A stretch of DNA of 64,000 nt from assembly GCF_002312805.1 (NCBI RefSeq), contig NZ_NMUA01000001.1, positions 186,001 through 250,000 of the forward strand, written 5' to 3'. Source of the stretch: Sphingobium sp. D43FB. GTDB taxonomy: Bacteria > Pseudomonadota > Alphaproteobacteria > Sphingomonadales > Sphingomonadaceae. Under the pieces are notes generated by a model. The model was not told where the DNA came from. It saw nothing but the letters and a program-made list of their open reading frames with translations, and did not search any database. Positions 1 to 6,831 of the stretch are shown one piece after another; positions within the stretch are counted from its first letter, which is position 1; each line of letters opens with the position of its first letter. Position numbers and translations under genes: made by a program.

Positions 1-316
1 TCAGGACGGCGTCGGCCCCTTCGGGCAAAGGCGCGCCGGTGAAGATGCGGCAGGCTTCGCCCGGCGCGAGCGGGGGTGGGGGTGTGCCGCCTGCGCTGCT
101 GGTCATGGTGACGTGCCAGGGGCCGGGCGCTTCGGCGGCGCGTACGGCATAGCCGTCCATGGCGCTGAGGTCGGCCCAGGGTTGAGCGCGCTGCGCGAGG
201 ATATCGCGGGCGAGCCAGCGTCCGGCGCAGGCCGTAACCGGCACGTCTTCTGCGGGCAGCCGGTCGGCCAGTGCGAACAAGCGGGCTTGCGCCTCCGCAA
301 CCGGCAGCAGGCTCAT
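1..316 (-). CDS. moeA: Molybdopterin molybdenumtransferase MoeA, N-terminal part (cut by window edge)
   Basis: The first 105 codons of MoeA, which inserts molybdate into adenylated molybdopterin in molybdenum cofactor synthesis. The translation begins [18 protein letters not shown]. It carries the family motif SAMDGYAVR near residues 52-60 and [14 protein letters not shown] near residues 91-104, both typical of the MoeA N-terminal region. The frame stays open to base 1, so the C-terminal part lies outside the window. The ATG at 316 overlaps the moaC stop (ATGA), indicating translational coupling to moaC and the trp genes upstream. The start is supported by that overlap and by a normal MoeA N-terminus. 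Confidence 0.9.
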   Translation of the reverse strand, partial: MSLLPVAEAQARLFALADRLPAEDVPVTACAGRWLARDILAQRAQPWADLSAMDGYAVRAAEAPGPWHVTMTSSAGGTPPPPLAPGEACRIFTGAPLPEGADAVL

Positions 317-783
317 GGCCTGTGCCAGTCGCCCGACTTTCCGCCGGTCTTGCTGAGCAAGCGGACGCCGTCGATGACCATTGCCTTGTCGATCGCCTTG
401 GCCATGTCATAGATGGTGAGCAGGGCAACGGATGCGGCGGTCAGCGCTTCCATCTCGACGCCGGTCTGGCCTGCGGTGCGGGCGGTGGCGGTGACGCGGA
501 CGCCGGTGTCGTCCAGGTCGAAATCGATCGTCACGGCGCTGAGCGCGATCGGGTGGCAGAGCGGGATGAGATCGGCGGTGCGCTTGGCGGCCATGATGCC
601 CGCGACCCGCGCGACGGCGAGGACGTCGCCCTTCTTGACCAGGCCCCCGAGGATCGCGGCGGCGGCCGCCTCGCTCATCTCGATCCGTCCGTCGGCCACG
701 GCTTCGCGCGCGGTCACGGCTTTCGCCGACACGTCGACCATGCGGGCTGCACCGTCGGGGTCGAGATGGGTGAGGTCGCTCAT
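313..783 (-). CDS. moaC: Cyclic pyranopterin monophosphate synthase MoaC
   Basis: A 156-residue MoaC, which converts the 3',8-cyclo-GTP product of MoaA to cyclic pyranopterin monophosphate in molybdenum cofactor synthesis. Visible family motifs are [17 protein letters not shown] near the N-terminus, [11 protein letters not shown] in the middle, and [20 protein letters not shown] near the C-terminus. The length is normal. An in-frame upstream extension exists, but the start [11 protein letters not shown] at 783 matches the family and gives a 4-bp overlap with the trpC stop. The gene sits between trpC and moeA, so tryptophan and molybdenum cofactor genes share one apparent transcript. Confidence 0.95.
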   Translation of the reverse strand: MSDLTHLDPDGAARMVDVSAKAVTAREAVADGRIEMSEAAAAAILGGLVKKGDVLAVARVAGIMAAKRTADLIPLCHPIALSAVTIDFDLDDTGVRVTATARTAGQTGVEMEALTAASVALLTIYDMAKAIDKAMVIDGVRLLSKTGGKSGDWHRP

Positions 784-1571
784 GCGCCGGTCAGCAGATG
801 GCGGGTGGCGGCTTCGACATCGGCCTGCCGCATCAATGTTTCCCCGACGAGGAAGCAACGCACGCCATGGTCGGCCATGGCGGTGAGGTCGGCATGGCCA
901 GTGAGGCCGCTTTCGGCGACGAAGGTGCAGCCTTCGGGGGCTTTGCCCACCAGTTCATAGGTGCGGGCGAAGTCGACGGTGAAGTCGCGCAGGTCACGAT
1001 TATTGACGCCGATCAGGCGCGAGCGGAGTTTGAGCGCGCGGTCGAGTTCGGCTTCGTCATGCACTTCTATGAGGGCGTCCATGCCAAGGCCGAGCGCGGT
1101 ATCCTCTATGTCCGCCATCTGGCCGTCATCCAGGGCAGCGACGATGATGAGGATAGCGTCGGCGCCGAGCGCCCGGCTTTCGAGGATCTGCCAAGGATCG
1201 ACGATGAAATCCTTGCGCAGTACTGGCAGCGCGCAGGCAGACCGGGCGGCCATCAGATAGTCATCATGGCCCTGAAAATAGGGTTCGTCGGTCAGCACCG
1301 ACAGACAGGCCGCACCGCCCGCCGCATAGGCCTGGGCATGGGCGGGGGGATCGAAATCTGCGCGGATCAGGCCCTTGGACGGGCTAGCTTTTTTGACCTC
1401 CGCGATCAGGCCGAAGCCGGAGCGTGCTGCGTCGTCGAGCGCCTTGCGGAAACCGCGCGGGGGCGTCTGTTCGCTGGCGCGGGCGTGGAGCGCGGCGATG
1501 CTGGTTGCGGCTTTGCGTCGGGCGACATCTTCGCGCTTGAAATCGCAAATCTCGATCAGCTTGTTGGTCAT
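780..1571 (-). CDS. trpC: Indole-3-glycerol phosphate synthase TrpC
   Basis: A 263-residue TrpC that closes the indole ring from CdRP in tryptophan synthesis. It has the phosphate and catalytic-lysine segment [24 protein letters not shown] in the barrel core, [12 protein letters not shown], and VAESGL near the C-terminus, as expected for a (beta/alpha)8 barrel. It is monofunctional, with no TrpF domain fused. The ATG at 1571 overlaps the trpD stop, and its own stop overlaps moaC, so trpD-trpC-moaC-moeA look translationally coupled. A longer in-frame start six codons upstream would run into trpD and is less likely. Confidence 0.96.
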   Translation of the reverse strand: MTNKLIEICDFKREDVARRKAATSIAALHARASEQTPPRGFRKALDDAARSGFGLIAEVKKASPSKGLIRADFDPPAHAQAYAAGGAACLSVLTDEPYFQGHDDYLMAARSACALPVLRKDFIVDPWQILESRALGADAILIIVAALDDGQMADIEDTALGLGMDALIEVHDEAELDRALKLRSRLIGVNNRDLRDFTVDFARTYELVGKAPEGCTFVAESGLTGHADLTAMADHGVRCFLVGETLMRQADVEAATRHLLTGA

Positions 1572-2560
1572 GTATAGGCAATCCAGCAATTGAGCAGGGC
1601 ATTGGCGAGGCCGCGGTCGATCGTCTCGGCGGCTTCCTCGACGCCTTCGCGAAGGTCGGCCACGGCGTCCGCGACGACAAGGGCGGCGGCGGCGTTGAGC
1701 AGCACGGCGTCGCGATAGGGGCCGGTTTCGCCCTGGAGCAGCGCGCGCAGGGCGGCGGCGTTATGGGCCGCATCGCCGCCGCGTATGGCTTCGACCGGAT
1801 GGGTGGACAGGCCGAGTTCTGCGGCGGTGATGCGGTGCATCGCGATCAGGCGATGACCCGTGACCTCCGCCATGTCGTTGCCGCCCGCCAGCGAGAGTTC
1901 GTCCAGGCCTTCGTCGCCCGATACGATCATGGCTCGGTCAACGCCCAGTTCGGCCAGCGCCTCGGCATAGATGGGGACGTAGGCCGGGCGGGCGATGCCG
2001 ACAAGTTGGCGGCGGACCCCGGCCGGGTTGGCCAATGGTCCCATCAGGTTGAAGATGGTGCGCTCGCCGATCGCCTTGCGAATGGGGCCGAGGCGCTTGA
2101 GCGCGGGGTGGTAGTTTTGCGCGAAGAGGAAGCCGATGCCCAGGTCCGCGAGAGTCGCTTTTGCGGTGGTGGCGGCATGGTCGAGGTTCAGGCCCAGGGC
2201 TTCGAGCGTGTCGGCGGCCCCGGCCTTGGAGGAGGCGGCGCGATTGCCATGTTTGGCGACCGGCACGCCAGCGGCGGCGACCACCAGCGAGACGGCGGTC
2301 GAAACGTTGAGCGTATGATGGCCATCGCCACCCGTGCCGCAGACGTCGATGGCTCCGGCGGGAGCCGTCACCGGGATCATGCGGGCGCGCATGGCGCGGG
2401 CGGCGGCGGCGATTTCGATGGCGCTTTCGCCGCGACGGGCCATGGTGACGAGGAAGGTCGCGATCTCCGCTTCCGGCAGGTCTGCATCGAACAGCAGGTC
2501 GAAGGCGATGGCGGCAGCCTGCGCGTCGAGCGGCGAGGAGGGGTCGGGCAGGCGGGTCAT
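1568..2560 (-). CDS. trpD: Anthranilate phosphoribosyltransferase TrpD
   Basis: A 330-residue TrpD that transfers phosphoribosyl from PRPP to anthranilate. Diagnostic motifs are [15 protein letters not shown] (the PRPP-binding GTGGD loop), [21 protein letters not shown], and [13 protein letters not shown] followed by [10 protein letters not shown]. The length matches monofunctional TrpD. I chose [14 protein letters not shown] at 2560 over an upstream in-frame ATG because the extra 25 residues are basic and unlike the family. A 159-bp gap separates it from trpG, unlike the overlaps further downstream, so a separate promoter is possible; I could not identify one with confidence. Confidence 0.96.
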   Translation of the reverse strand: MTRLPDPSSPLDAQAAAIAFDLLFDADLPEAEIATFLVTMARRGESAIEIAAAARAMRARMIPVTAPAGAIDVCGTGGDGHHTLNVSTAVSLVVAAAGVPVAKHGNRAASSKAGAADTLEALGLNLDHAATTAKATLADLGIGFLFAQNYHPALKRLGPIRKAIGERTIFNLMGPLANPAGVRRQLVGIARPAYVPIYAEALAELGVDRAMIVSGDEGLDELSLAGGNDMAEVTGHRLIAMHRITAAELGLSTHPVEAIRGGDAAHNAAALRALLQGETGPYRDAVLLNAAAALVVADAVADLREGVEEAAETIDRGLANALLNCWIAYT

Positions 2561-2719
2561 GACGCTTCGCCTTAGTCGTGACAGGGCCGGTAAGTCGAGA
2601 GGCCGTTTGGGCTTAACTTCGCACTTTTCCCGCACAATTTGAAATATGATTTCCTATTGCCGACAGATTAGGAAAGTGACCGGCGCAGCATAGCAAAGCC
2701 CATCCCGGTAGGACAGGCG

Positions 2720-3310
2720 TCAGGCGGCTTCGCGCGTTTTCACCTTCATGCCGGCGATCCGCATGAAATTGGCCAGCATGTCGTGACCATGTTCGGTCGC
2801 GATGCTTTCGGGGTGAAACTGGACCGAGTGGATCGGCAGGGTTGCGTGGCGGAAGCCCATGACCGAGCCATCCTCGCTGGTCGCATTGACCAGCAGTTCG
2901 GCGGGAATATCCTCGACGATCAGCGAGTGGTAGCGGGTGGCGGTGAAGGGCGAAGGGATGCCCGCGAACAAGCCGGTGCCGTCATGGGTGACGGGTGAGG
3001 TCTTGCCGTGCATGAGGCCGCCGCGCACGACCTTGCCACCGAAATGCTGGCCGATCGCCTGATGACCAAGGCATACGCCAAGCAGCGGCGCGCCCGCGTC
3101 GGCGCAGGCGGCGACGAGGTCGAGGCTGACGCCCGCTTCGTTCGGCGTGCAGGGGCCGGGCGAGAGCAGGAAGGCCTTGGCGCCGCTGGAGAGGGCCTGG
3201 CCCGCCGAAATGGCGTCGTTGCGGACGACTTCGACCCGCGCGCCCAGTTCCATTAGATAATGGACCAGGTTCCAGGTGAAGCTGTCATAATTGTCGATGA
3301 CGAGGATCAT
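2720..3310 (-). CDS. trpG: Anthranilate synthase glutamine amidotransferase component TrpG
   Basis: A 196-residue class I glutamine amidotransferase that supplies ammonia to anthranilate synthase; it may also serve aminodeoxychorismate synthase. It begins [19 protein letters not shown]. The oxyanion segment is [13 protein letters not shown], the nucleophile is Cys80 in [11 protein letters not shown], and the His/Glu pair lies in [12 protein letters not shown]. The usual partner trpE is not adjacent: the upstream side holds a divergent small gene and ssrA. The trp cluster here is therefore split, and trpE must be elsewhere or outside the window. Confidence 0.95.
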   Translation of the reverse strand: MILVIDNYDSFTWNLVHYLMELGARVEVVRNDAISAGQALSSGAKAFLLSPGPCTPNEAGVSLDLVAACADAGAPLLGVCLGHQAIGQHFGGKVVRGGLMHGKTSPVTHDGTGLFAGIPSPFTATRYHSLIVEDIPAELLVNATSEDGSVMGFRHATLPIHSVQFHPESIATEHGHDMLANFMRIAGMKVKTREAA

Positions 3311-3566
3311 GGGGACAAGGCTATAGGGCGGTCGGCGGGCGAGGGGAAGCGGGCGCGTGCGCCCGTCCGATAAGAAATATCGCAACCGAAACAGCGCGAC
3401 AGGGGGGCGGTGCGCCTGCTATGGGCAGCCATCGACGCGAACCCTGCCTGCAAGCATTCGCGTGACCGAGAGACGATCGCGCTCCCGCTTGCCAGCAAGG
3501 AGCGACCCTCTTGGGCGATCTCAACCATTATATAGGCTGTCGCACTGGTTCGAAGGACCAGGGCAT

Positions 3567-3800
3567 ATGAGCCGCGCGATCAATATCAAGGCGGAATTGG
3601 CCGACGTCAAAGCCATGTGCGAACGCCACAGCCTCGCGATTTCGACCATCGAGGCGCTGCCGGCCGGGGGCACGCGGGTCGTCATGCTGAACCCTGACGG
3701 GGCCGAGCGTTTGCGCACGCTGATGAAGGGCAAGCTGATCGATACGCCGGTGGTGCGGTCGTCCCTGTTCCTGGCGCGGCAGCCGCGGTCGGCGGGCTGA
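3567..3800 (+). CDS. Small conserved-looking protein of unknown function (77 aa)
   Basis: A 77-residue basic protein starting MSRAINIKAELADVKAMCERH. I recognise no domain; it looks like a short alpha/beta protein with a basic C-terminus ending ARQPRSAG. The frame is open further upstream, but the ATG at 3567 is the first start near the AT-rich stretch at 3525-3536, and the upstream in-frame peptide is Arg-rich and implausible. It is divergent from trpG and lies directly before ssrA. Coding is supported by codon use like its neighbours, with G/C at most third positions, and no competing frame explains it better. Function unknown. Confidence 0.6.
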   Translation: MSRAINIKAELADVKAMCERHSLAISTIEALPAGGTRVVMLNPDGAERLRTLMKGKLIDTPVVRSSLFLARQPRSAG

Positions 3801-3835
3801 TAGAGTCCGTCGGCGCGCAACGCTGACGGAACATC

Positions 3836-3866
3836 TTGAAAAGCCGTGCGGGCGCGCGCATATAGA
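3836..3866 (+). promoter_or_regulatory. Candidate sigma-70-type promoter of ssrA
   Basis: TTGAAA at 3836-3841 and TATAGA at 3861-3866, with a 19-bp spacer that is slightly long; CATATA two bases earlier gives 17 bp. Initiation would fall near 3871, where the GCCGGGttcgCCCGGC hairpin (3871-3886) could form the 5' end of the tmRNA precursor. Confidence 0.5.
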
Positions 3867-3870
3867 GCGT

Positions 3871-4235
3871 GCCGGGTTCGCCCGGCTATGGTGATAAATT
3901 GTGTCGTATAATAGACGCAGCGGACCCGGGGGCAGTACCCGGCGGTTCCACCACATATCCCGATGGGCGCCATGCCTGGCGGGATGTCTGACGGGGCCGA
4001 ACTAGGATCGACGTGTGTTCAAAGGCGATGTTTTTACCCGGCCCGTGTAAGCCGTTAAACTGTGCAAAACTCACAAGTGCCAACGATAACGAAGCACTCG
4101 CCATTGCAGCGTAACTGAGGGCCTCACGGCCTGACGTTACCCTAAAATAGCGCGGTTGAACCCACCGGGCAACAGAAGGGAATTCAGCGGCCTCCGGGAG
4201 GGCCGGGCAACAGAACCTCCCGGACCTTATTCCCT
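3871..4235 (+). ncRNA. ssrA: Transfer-messenger RNA, circularly permuted (two-piece) alphaproteobacterial type
   Basis: tmRNA rescues stalled ribosomes by acting first as tRNA-Ala and then as mRNA for a degradation tag. The acceptor half comes first: T-arm CCGGG-GGCAGTA-CCCGG at 3926-3942, then GGTTCCACCA at 3944-3953. The coding half begins GGGGCC at 3993. GGGGCC pairs with GGTTCC, giving G-U at the third pair, the alanine identity element. Between them, 3954-3992 folds into a stem (ATCCCG/CGGGAT) whose loop would be excised. The tag frame is at 4079-4114. A 9-bp stem, TCCGGGAGG/CCTCCCGGA (4193-4201 with 4216-4224), closes a 3' structure. Exact ends are estimates. Confidence 0.92.
4079..4114 (+). 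other. tmRNA proteolysis-tag reading frame
   Basis: Codons from GCC at 4079 to the TAA at 4112-4114 read ANDNEALAIAA. The AND start and the hydrophobic IAA end are what ClpXP and related proteases recognise. The sequence is close to tags of the ANDNEALALAA type known from sphingomonads. Confidence 0.9.
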
Positions 4236-4379
4236 GACATCGATGTTCTTGGCTTCGCGTGCGATCTTCGCCGGAGCCTTACCCGCGACTCACGTCGCGA
4301 ATCGATGGACATCGACCTGTCCTTTCGATTACGCTTTTATGACAGTGGGATGAAATATTCATAAGCTGCTGTTTTTACG

Positions 4380-4397
4380 TGAAACAAATTTGTTTCA
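4380..4397. promoter_or_regulatory. Perfect 18-bp palindrome, candidate repressor operator
   Basis: TGAAACAAATTTGTTTCA is identical to its own reverse complement. It lies 83 bp upstream of the small exported protein gene at 4481, in an AT-rich stretch with no coding. Its size and symmetry suit a dimeric TetR- or MarR-type regulator. No regulator gene is nearby, so the binding protein is unknown. It has no following T-run on either strand, so it is not a terminator. Confidence 0.55.
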
Positions 4398-4440
4398 TCG
4401 AAAATGCGCGCTCTTGCGCTGATGTCATCTAAATGAAATA

Positions 4441-4473
4441 CTCCTGACTATAGTAAGAAGTTTTTTTCAGGAG
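4441..4473 (+). promoter_or_regulatory. Inverted repeat covering the ribosome binding site of the 4481 gene
   Basis: CTCCTGA (4441-4447) is the exact complement of TCAGGAG (4467-4473), which contains the Shine-Dalgarno sequence of the gene at 4481. If the transcript starts upstream of 4441, the 7-bp stem would hide the ribosome binding site. A TATAGT box at 4449-4454 inside the loop could instead be a -10 element, in which case the left arm would not be transcribed. Confidence 0.4.
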
Positions 4474-4480
4474 AATTAGG

Positions 4481-4864
4481 ATGAAGACGGTAGCGGTAAT
4501 GATGGGTTTTGCGCTGGCTTGTGTCGCGCCGGGCATGGCTCAGGCCGCACCGGATGAGGTCGTCGTCGTAGGCGTGCCCGATGGCCGCCTGGCCGCAGGA
4601 TCGCTGATGCGCGGCGATTTCGACAAGGCTGCACGCCGTTTGAACGCGGTCCGCCCGGATGCGGCGAGCGATCCGGCCCGACTGATCAACCTGGGCCATG
4701 CCTATCTTGGCATGGGCCGCGTCGCCGACGCACATGATGCCTATAAGAGCGCGCGCTTTGCGCCCGAATCCGTGCTGGTGCTGGCCAATGGCGAAGAAGC
4801 GTCTTCGCGCGACATCGCGCGCCGTGCGATGGGTCGGCTGCAAACGAGCTATGCCATGCGCTGA
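4481..4864 (+). CDS. Small exported TPR-like protein of unknown function
   Basis: A 127-residue protein with a clear Sec signal peptide, MKTVAVMMGFALACVAPGMAQA, cleaved before APDEV. The mature part has helices reading DPARLINLGHAYLGMGRVADAHDAYKSA (about residues 67-94), which fits a tetratricopeptide-like unit: LG-AY, then G at the turn, then A/Y. A strong AGGAG precedes the ATG. I know no specific function. It is a single-gene unit: an 18-bp palindrome lies upstream and a terminator hairpin follows at 4898. Its closeness to the Pho-box locus may be coincidental. Confidence 0.75.
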   Translation: MKTVAVMMGFALACVAPGMAQAAPDEVVVVGVPDGRLAAGSLMRGDFDKAARRLNAVRPDAASDPARLINLGHAYLGMGRVADAHDAYKSARFAPESVLVLANGEEASSRDIARRAMGRLQTSYAMR

Positions 4865-4897
4865 TTATTCAACCTTTGCATTCAAGTTCATATTATA

Positions 4898-4938
4898 GGG
4901 TAAGGTGTCGCTCATAAGGGCGGCACCCTTACCCTTGT
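4898..4938 (+). terminator. Terminator hairpin after the small TPR-like gene
   Basis: GGGTAAGGTGTCGC (4898-4911) pairs with GCGGCACCCTTACCC (4920-4934), then a short weak T-containing tail. It isolates the 4481 gene from the lipoprotein promoter downstream. Confidence 0.65.
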
Positions 4939-4960
4939 CCTTATGGCAATTGTCATCATA

Positions 4961-5010
4961 GTGACATGTGAGTCATATAATAGTCATATAAATGACGCTC
5001 CAATGTCATG
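4961..5010 (+). promoter_or_regulatory. PhoB-box-like direct repeats upstream of the ElpS-like lipoprotein gene
   Basis: GTCATATAATA (4972) and GTCATATAAAT (4983) are direct repeats with an exact 11-bp period. Weaker in-phase units are GTGACA at 4961, GACGCT at 4994 and GTCATG at 5005. The E. coli Pho box is two CTGTCAT-type 7-mers, 11 bp apart; the core pair here matches about 14 of 18 consensus positions by eye. The site lies 134-183 bp before the lipoprotein ATG. A nearly identical array precedes gspC (10357-10389), which strengthens the call. Confidence 0.75.
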
Positions 5011-5143
5011 GAATGCCAACAAGCCTGTCACGTCCCGCGCCTAATTGCCCTCCTTGAGGGTGACAGGGGGCGTTATCCGATTCGATTTTCCCCTGCGCTC
5101 CGCATCCTGAACATATCCCGGCAGCAGCCGGAGCGGAGACGAC

Positions 5144-6739
5144 ATGGCCAAGATTAACCGTATCCAAACGATCCTGATGGCGAGCTGCGCTTGCGTCGGT
5201 CTGAGCGCTTGCGGCGCAGACGACATCTCCTCGCCCGGCGAAGGCACCATCGTCATTCCCGCGCCGACGCCAACGCCGACGCCAACCCCCACGCCTACCC
5301 CGACCCCCACGCCGACCGGCGTGACCCCGGCGGCGGAATGCCCCAACATCTCCGGTTCGGCTGACCTGACCGCGCGCGGCACCATTTCGGACAAGAATGG
5401 CAACACCTGGCTGAACTGTGGTTTCCCGACCCGCTTCACCGAAAGCACCACCTTGCCGAAGGTTGCCGGTGTTCTTTACTCACTCCCCGGCCGTGTCGAC
5501 GTCGGCACCGACCAGGGTGCCGCCAGCACCAACACCGAAGTCACGCTGAACATCGAGCCCGGCGTTGTCGTGTTTGCGACCACGGGTGCGGCCTATCTGG
5601 CCGTCAACCGCGGCAACAAGATCAATGCTGTTGGCACGCCATCGCAGCCGATCATCTTCACCAGCGAATCGAACGTCCTGGGCAACGCCGACGATCAGAC
5701 GTCGCAGCAGTGGGGCGGCGTCGTGCTGCTTGGCCGTGCGCGGATCACCGATTGCATCGCGCCTGCAGCAGCGGCCGGCACGGTCGCGTGCGAACGTGAC
5801 ACGGAAGGCAGCAGCGGCGCTCTGTATGGCGGCGCCAACGATGCCGACAATTCGGGTCGCATGTCCTATGTGCAGATCCGCTATTCGGGCTTCGCGCTCG
5901 CCGGTGGCAGCGAATTGCAGGGTCTGACCCCTTCGGGCGTCGGCAGCGGCACGCAGCTTGACCACATCCAGGTTCACAACAGCTCGGACGATGGCATCGA
6001 AGCCTTCGGCGGCAACGTCCACTTCAAGCATCTGGTGTTGACCGGCAACGAAGACGATAACTTCGACTCCGACGTCGGCTATCGCGGCACCGTGCAATAT
6101 GTCATCAGCGCCCAGCGCGCTGGCAACGACATTGGCGACGGCTTCCTCGAAACCGACTCCAACGGTGGTTCGGCCGCGAACAATGGCGAAGATGCGCTGC
6201 CGCGTCAGTATCTGAAGATGGCGAACTTCACCTACATCCACCGTTCGACCACGGGCAGCAACGGTGCGGCCATGCTGCTGCGCGGCGGTGCGGACCTGAC
6301 GCTGGCCAACGGCATCATCGTTGCGCCGACCAACAGCTGCCTGCGTATCGACAGCACGACCACGACCCGCGACGCCGACACGGCGCTGCAGGACGCGGGT
6401 AAGCCGCGCTACATCTCGGTTGTGATGCAGTGCAACAGCACGCCGTTCAAGGGCAGCCGTGGCGTCGATGCCGCCGCCGTCCAGTCGATCTTCGAAGCCG
6501 GTGCGAACAGCACGATCAGCTACACGCCGTCGCTGACCAGCCTGTTCATCAACGGTGCGACGGAAACGGCCCGCACCGCGATCGATCCCAAGACGCTCGA
6601 CGCAGCGTTCGACACCACCAACTATATCGGTGCGGTCAAGGACAGCAGCGACACCTGGTATGCCGGTTGGACCTGCAACTCGGTGACCGCCAGCTTCGGC
6701 AGCACCAGCGGTAACTGCACCGCCATTCCGACGACCTGA
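5144..6739 (+). CDS. Surface lipoprotein with Pro-Thr linker and beta-helix-like domain, ElpS-like by context
   Basis: A 531-residue protein. The signal peptide ends in the lipobox LSAC with Cys23 as the lipidation site. Residues 41-58 are (Pro-Thr)9, a flexible linker. The rest is rich in Asn, Asp, Gly and Thr with repeated short strands, for example WGGVVLLGRARI and SYVQIRYSGFALAGG, suggesting a right-handed parallel beta-helix. Acidic stretches such as EDDNFDSDVG might bind calcium. A Pho-box array precedes it, and a TonB receptor and full T2SS follow. In Caulobacter crescentus the phosphate-starvation lipoprotein ElpS lies beside a T2SS that is needed for its release; this gene matches by context and architecture. 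Sequence homology to ElpS is not checked. Confidence 0.8.
   Translation: MAKINRIQTILMASCACVGLSACGADDISSPGEGTIVIPAPTPTPTPTPTPTPTPTPTGVTPAAECPNISGSADLTARGTISDKNGNTWLNCGFPTRFTESTTLPKVAGVLYSLPGRVDVGTDQGAASTNTEVTLNIEPGVVVFATTGAAYLAVNRGNKINAVGTPSQPIIFTSESNVLGNADDQTSQQWGGVVLLGRARITDCIAPAAAAGTVACERDTEGSSGALYGGANDADNSGRMSYVQIRYSGFALAGGSELQGLTPSGVGSGTQLDHIQVHNSSDDGIEAFGGNVHFKHLVLTGNEDDNFDSDVGYRGTVQYVISAQRAGNDIGDGFLETDSNGGSAANNGEDALPRQYLKMANFTYIHRSTTGSNGAAMLLRGGADLTLANGIIVAPTNSCLRIDSTTTTRDADTALQDAGKPRYISVVMQCNSTPFKGSRGVDAAAVQSIFEAGANSTISYTPSLTSLFINGATETARTAIDPKTLDAAFDTTNYIGAVKDSSDTWYAGWTCNSVTASFGSTSGNCTAIPTT
5264..5317 (+). repeat. Six-bp-period coding repeat encoding (Pro-Thr)9
   Basis: Nine CCN-ACN units in a row inside the lipoprotein gene, with varied third bases. 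The unit length is a multiple of three, so slippage would change the linker length without a frameshift. Third-base variation suggests selection for the peptide rather than a pure microsatellite. Confidence 0.85.
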
Positions 6740-6761
6740 TCGGACCCACGACCTCAACAGG

Positions 6762-6800
6762 GGCGGGGGAGCGTGCATCTGCGCTTCCCCGCCTTCTTTT
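6762..6800 (+). terminator. Intrinsic terminator or attenuator between lipoprotein and TonB receptor genes
   Basis: A 13-bp stem formed by GGCGGGGGAGCGT (6762-6774) and GCGCTTCCCCGCC (6781-6793), with two G-U pairs and a six-base loop, followed by TTCTTTT. It begins 22 bp after the lipoprotein stop. Partial readthrough would let the receptor be expressed at a lower level than the lipoprotein from the same promoter. Confidence 0.75.
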
Positions 6801-6831
6801 GCACTGCATATCCCAAAGGGGGACATTTAGC

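Noticed and set aside
3307..3540. A 67-73 residue open frame between trpG and the small gene at 3567
   Set aside because: Arg/Ala-rich translation, no ribosome binding site, overlaps the trpG start region, and two similar frames exist in the same stretch, which is typical of chance open frames in GC-rich DNA.
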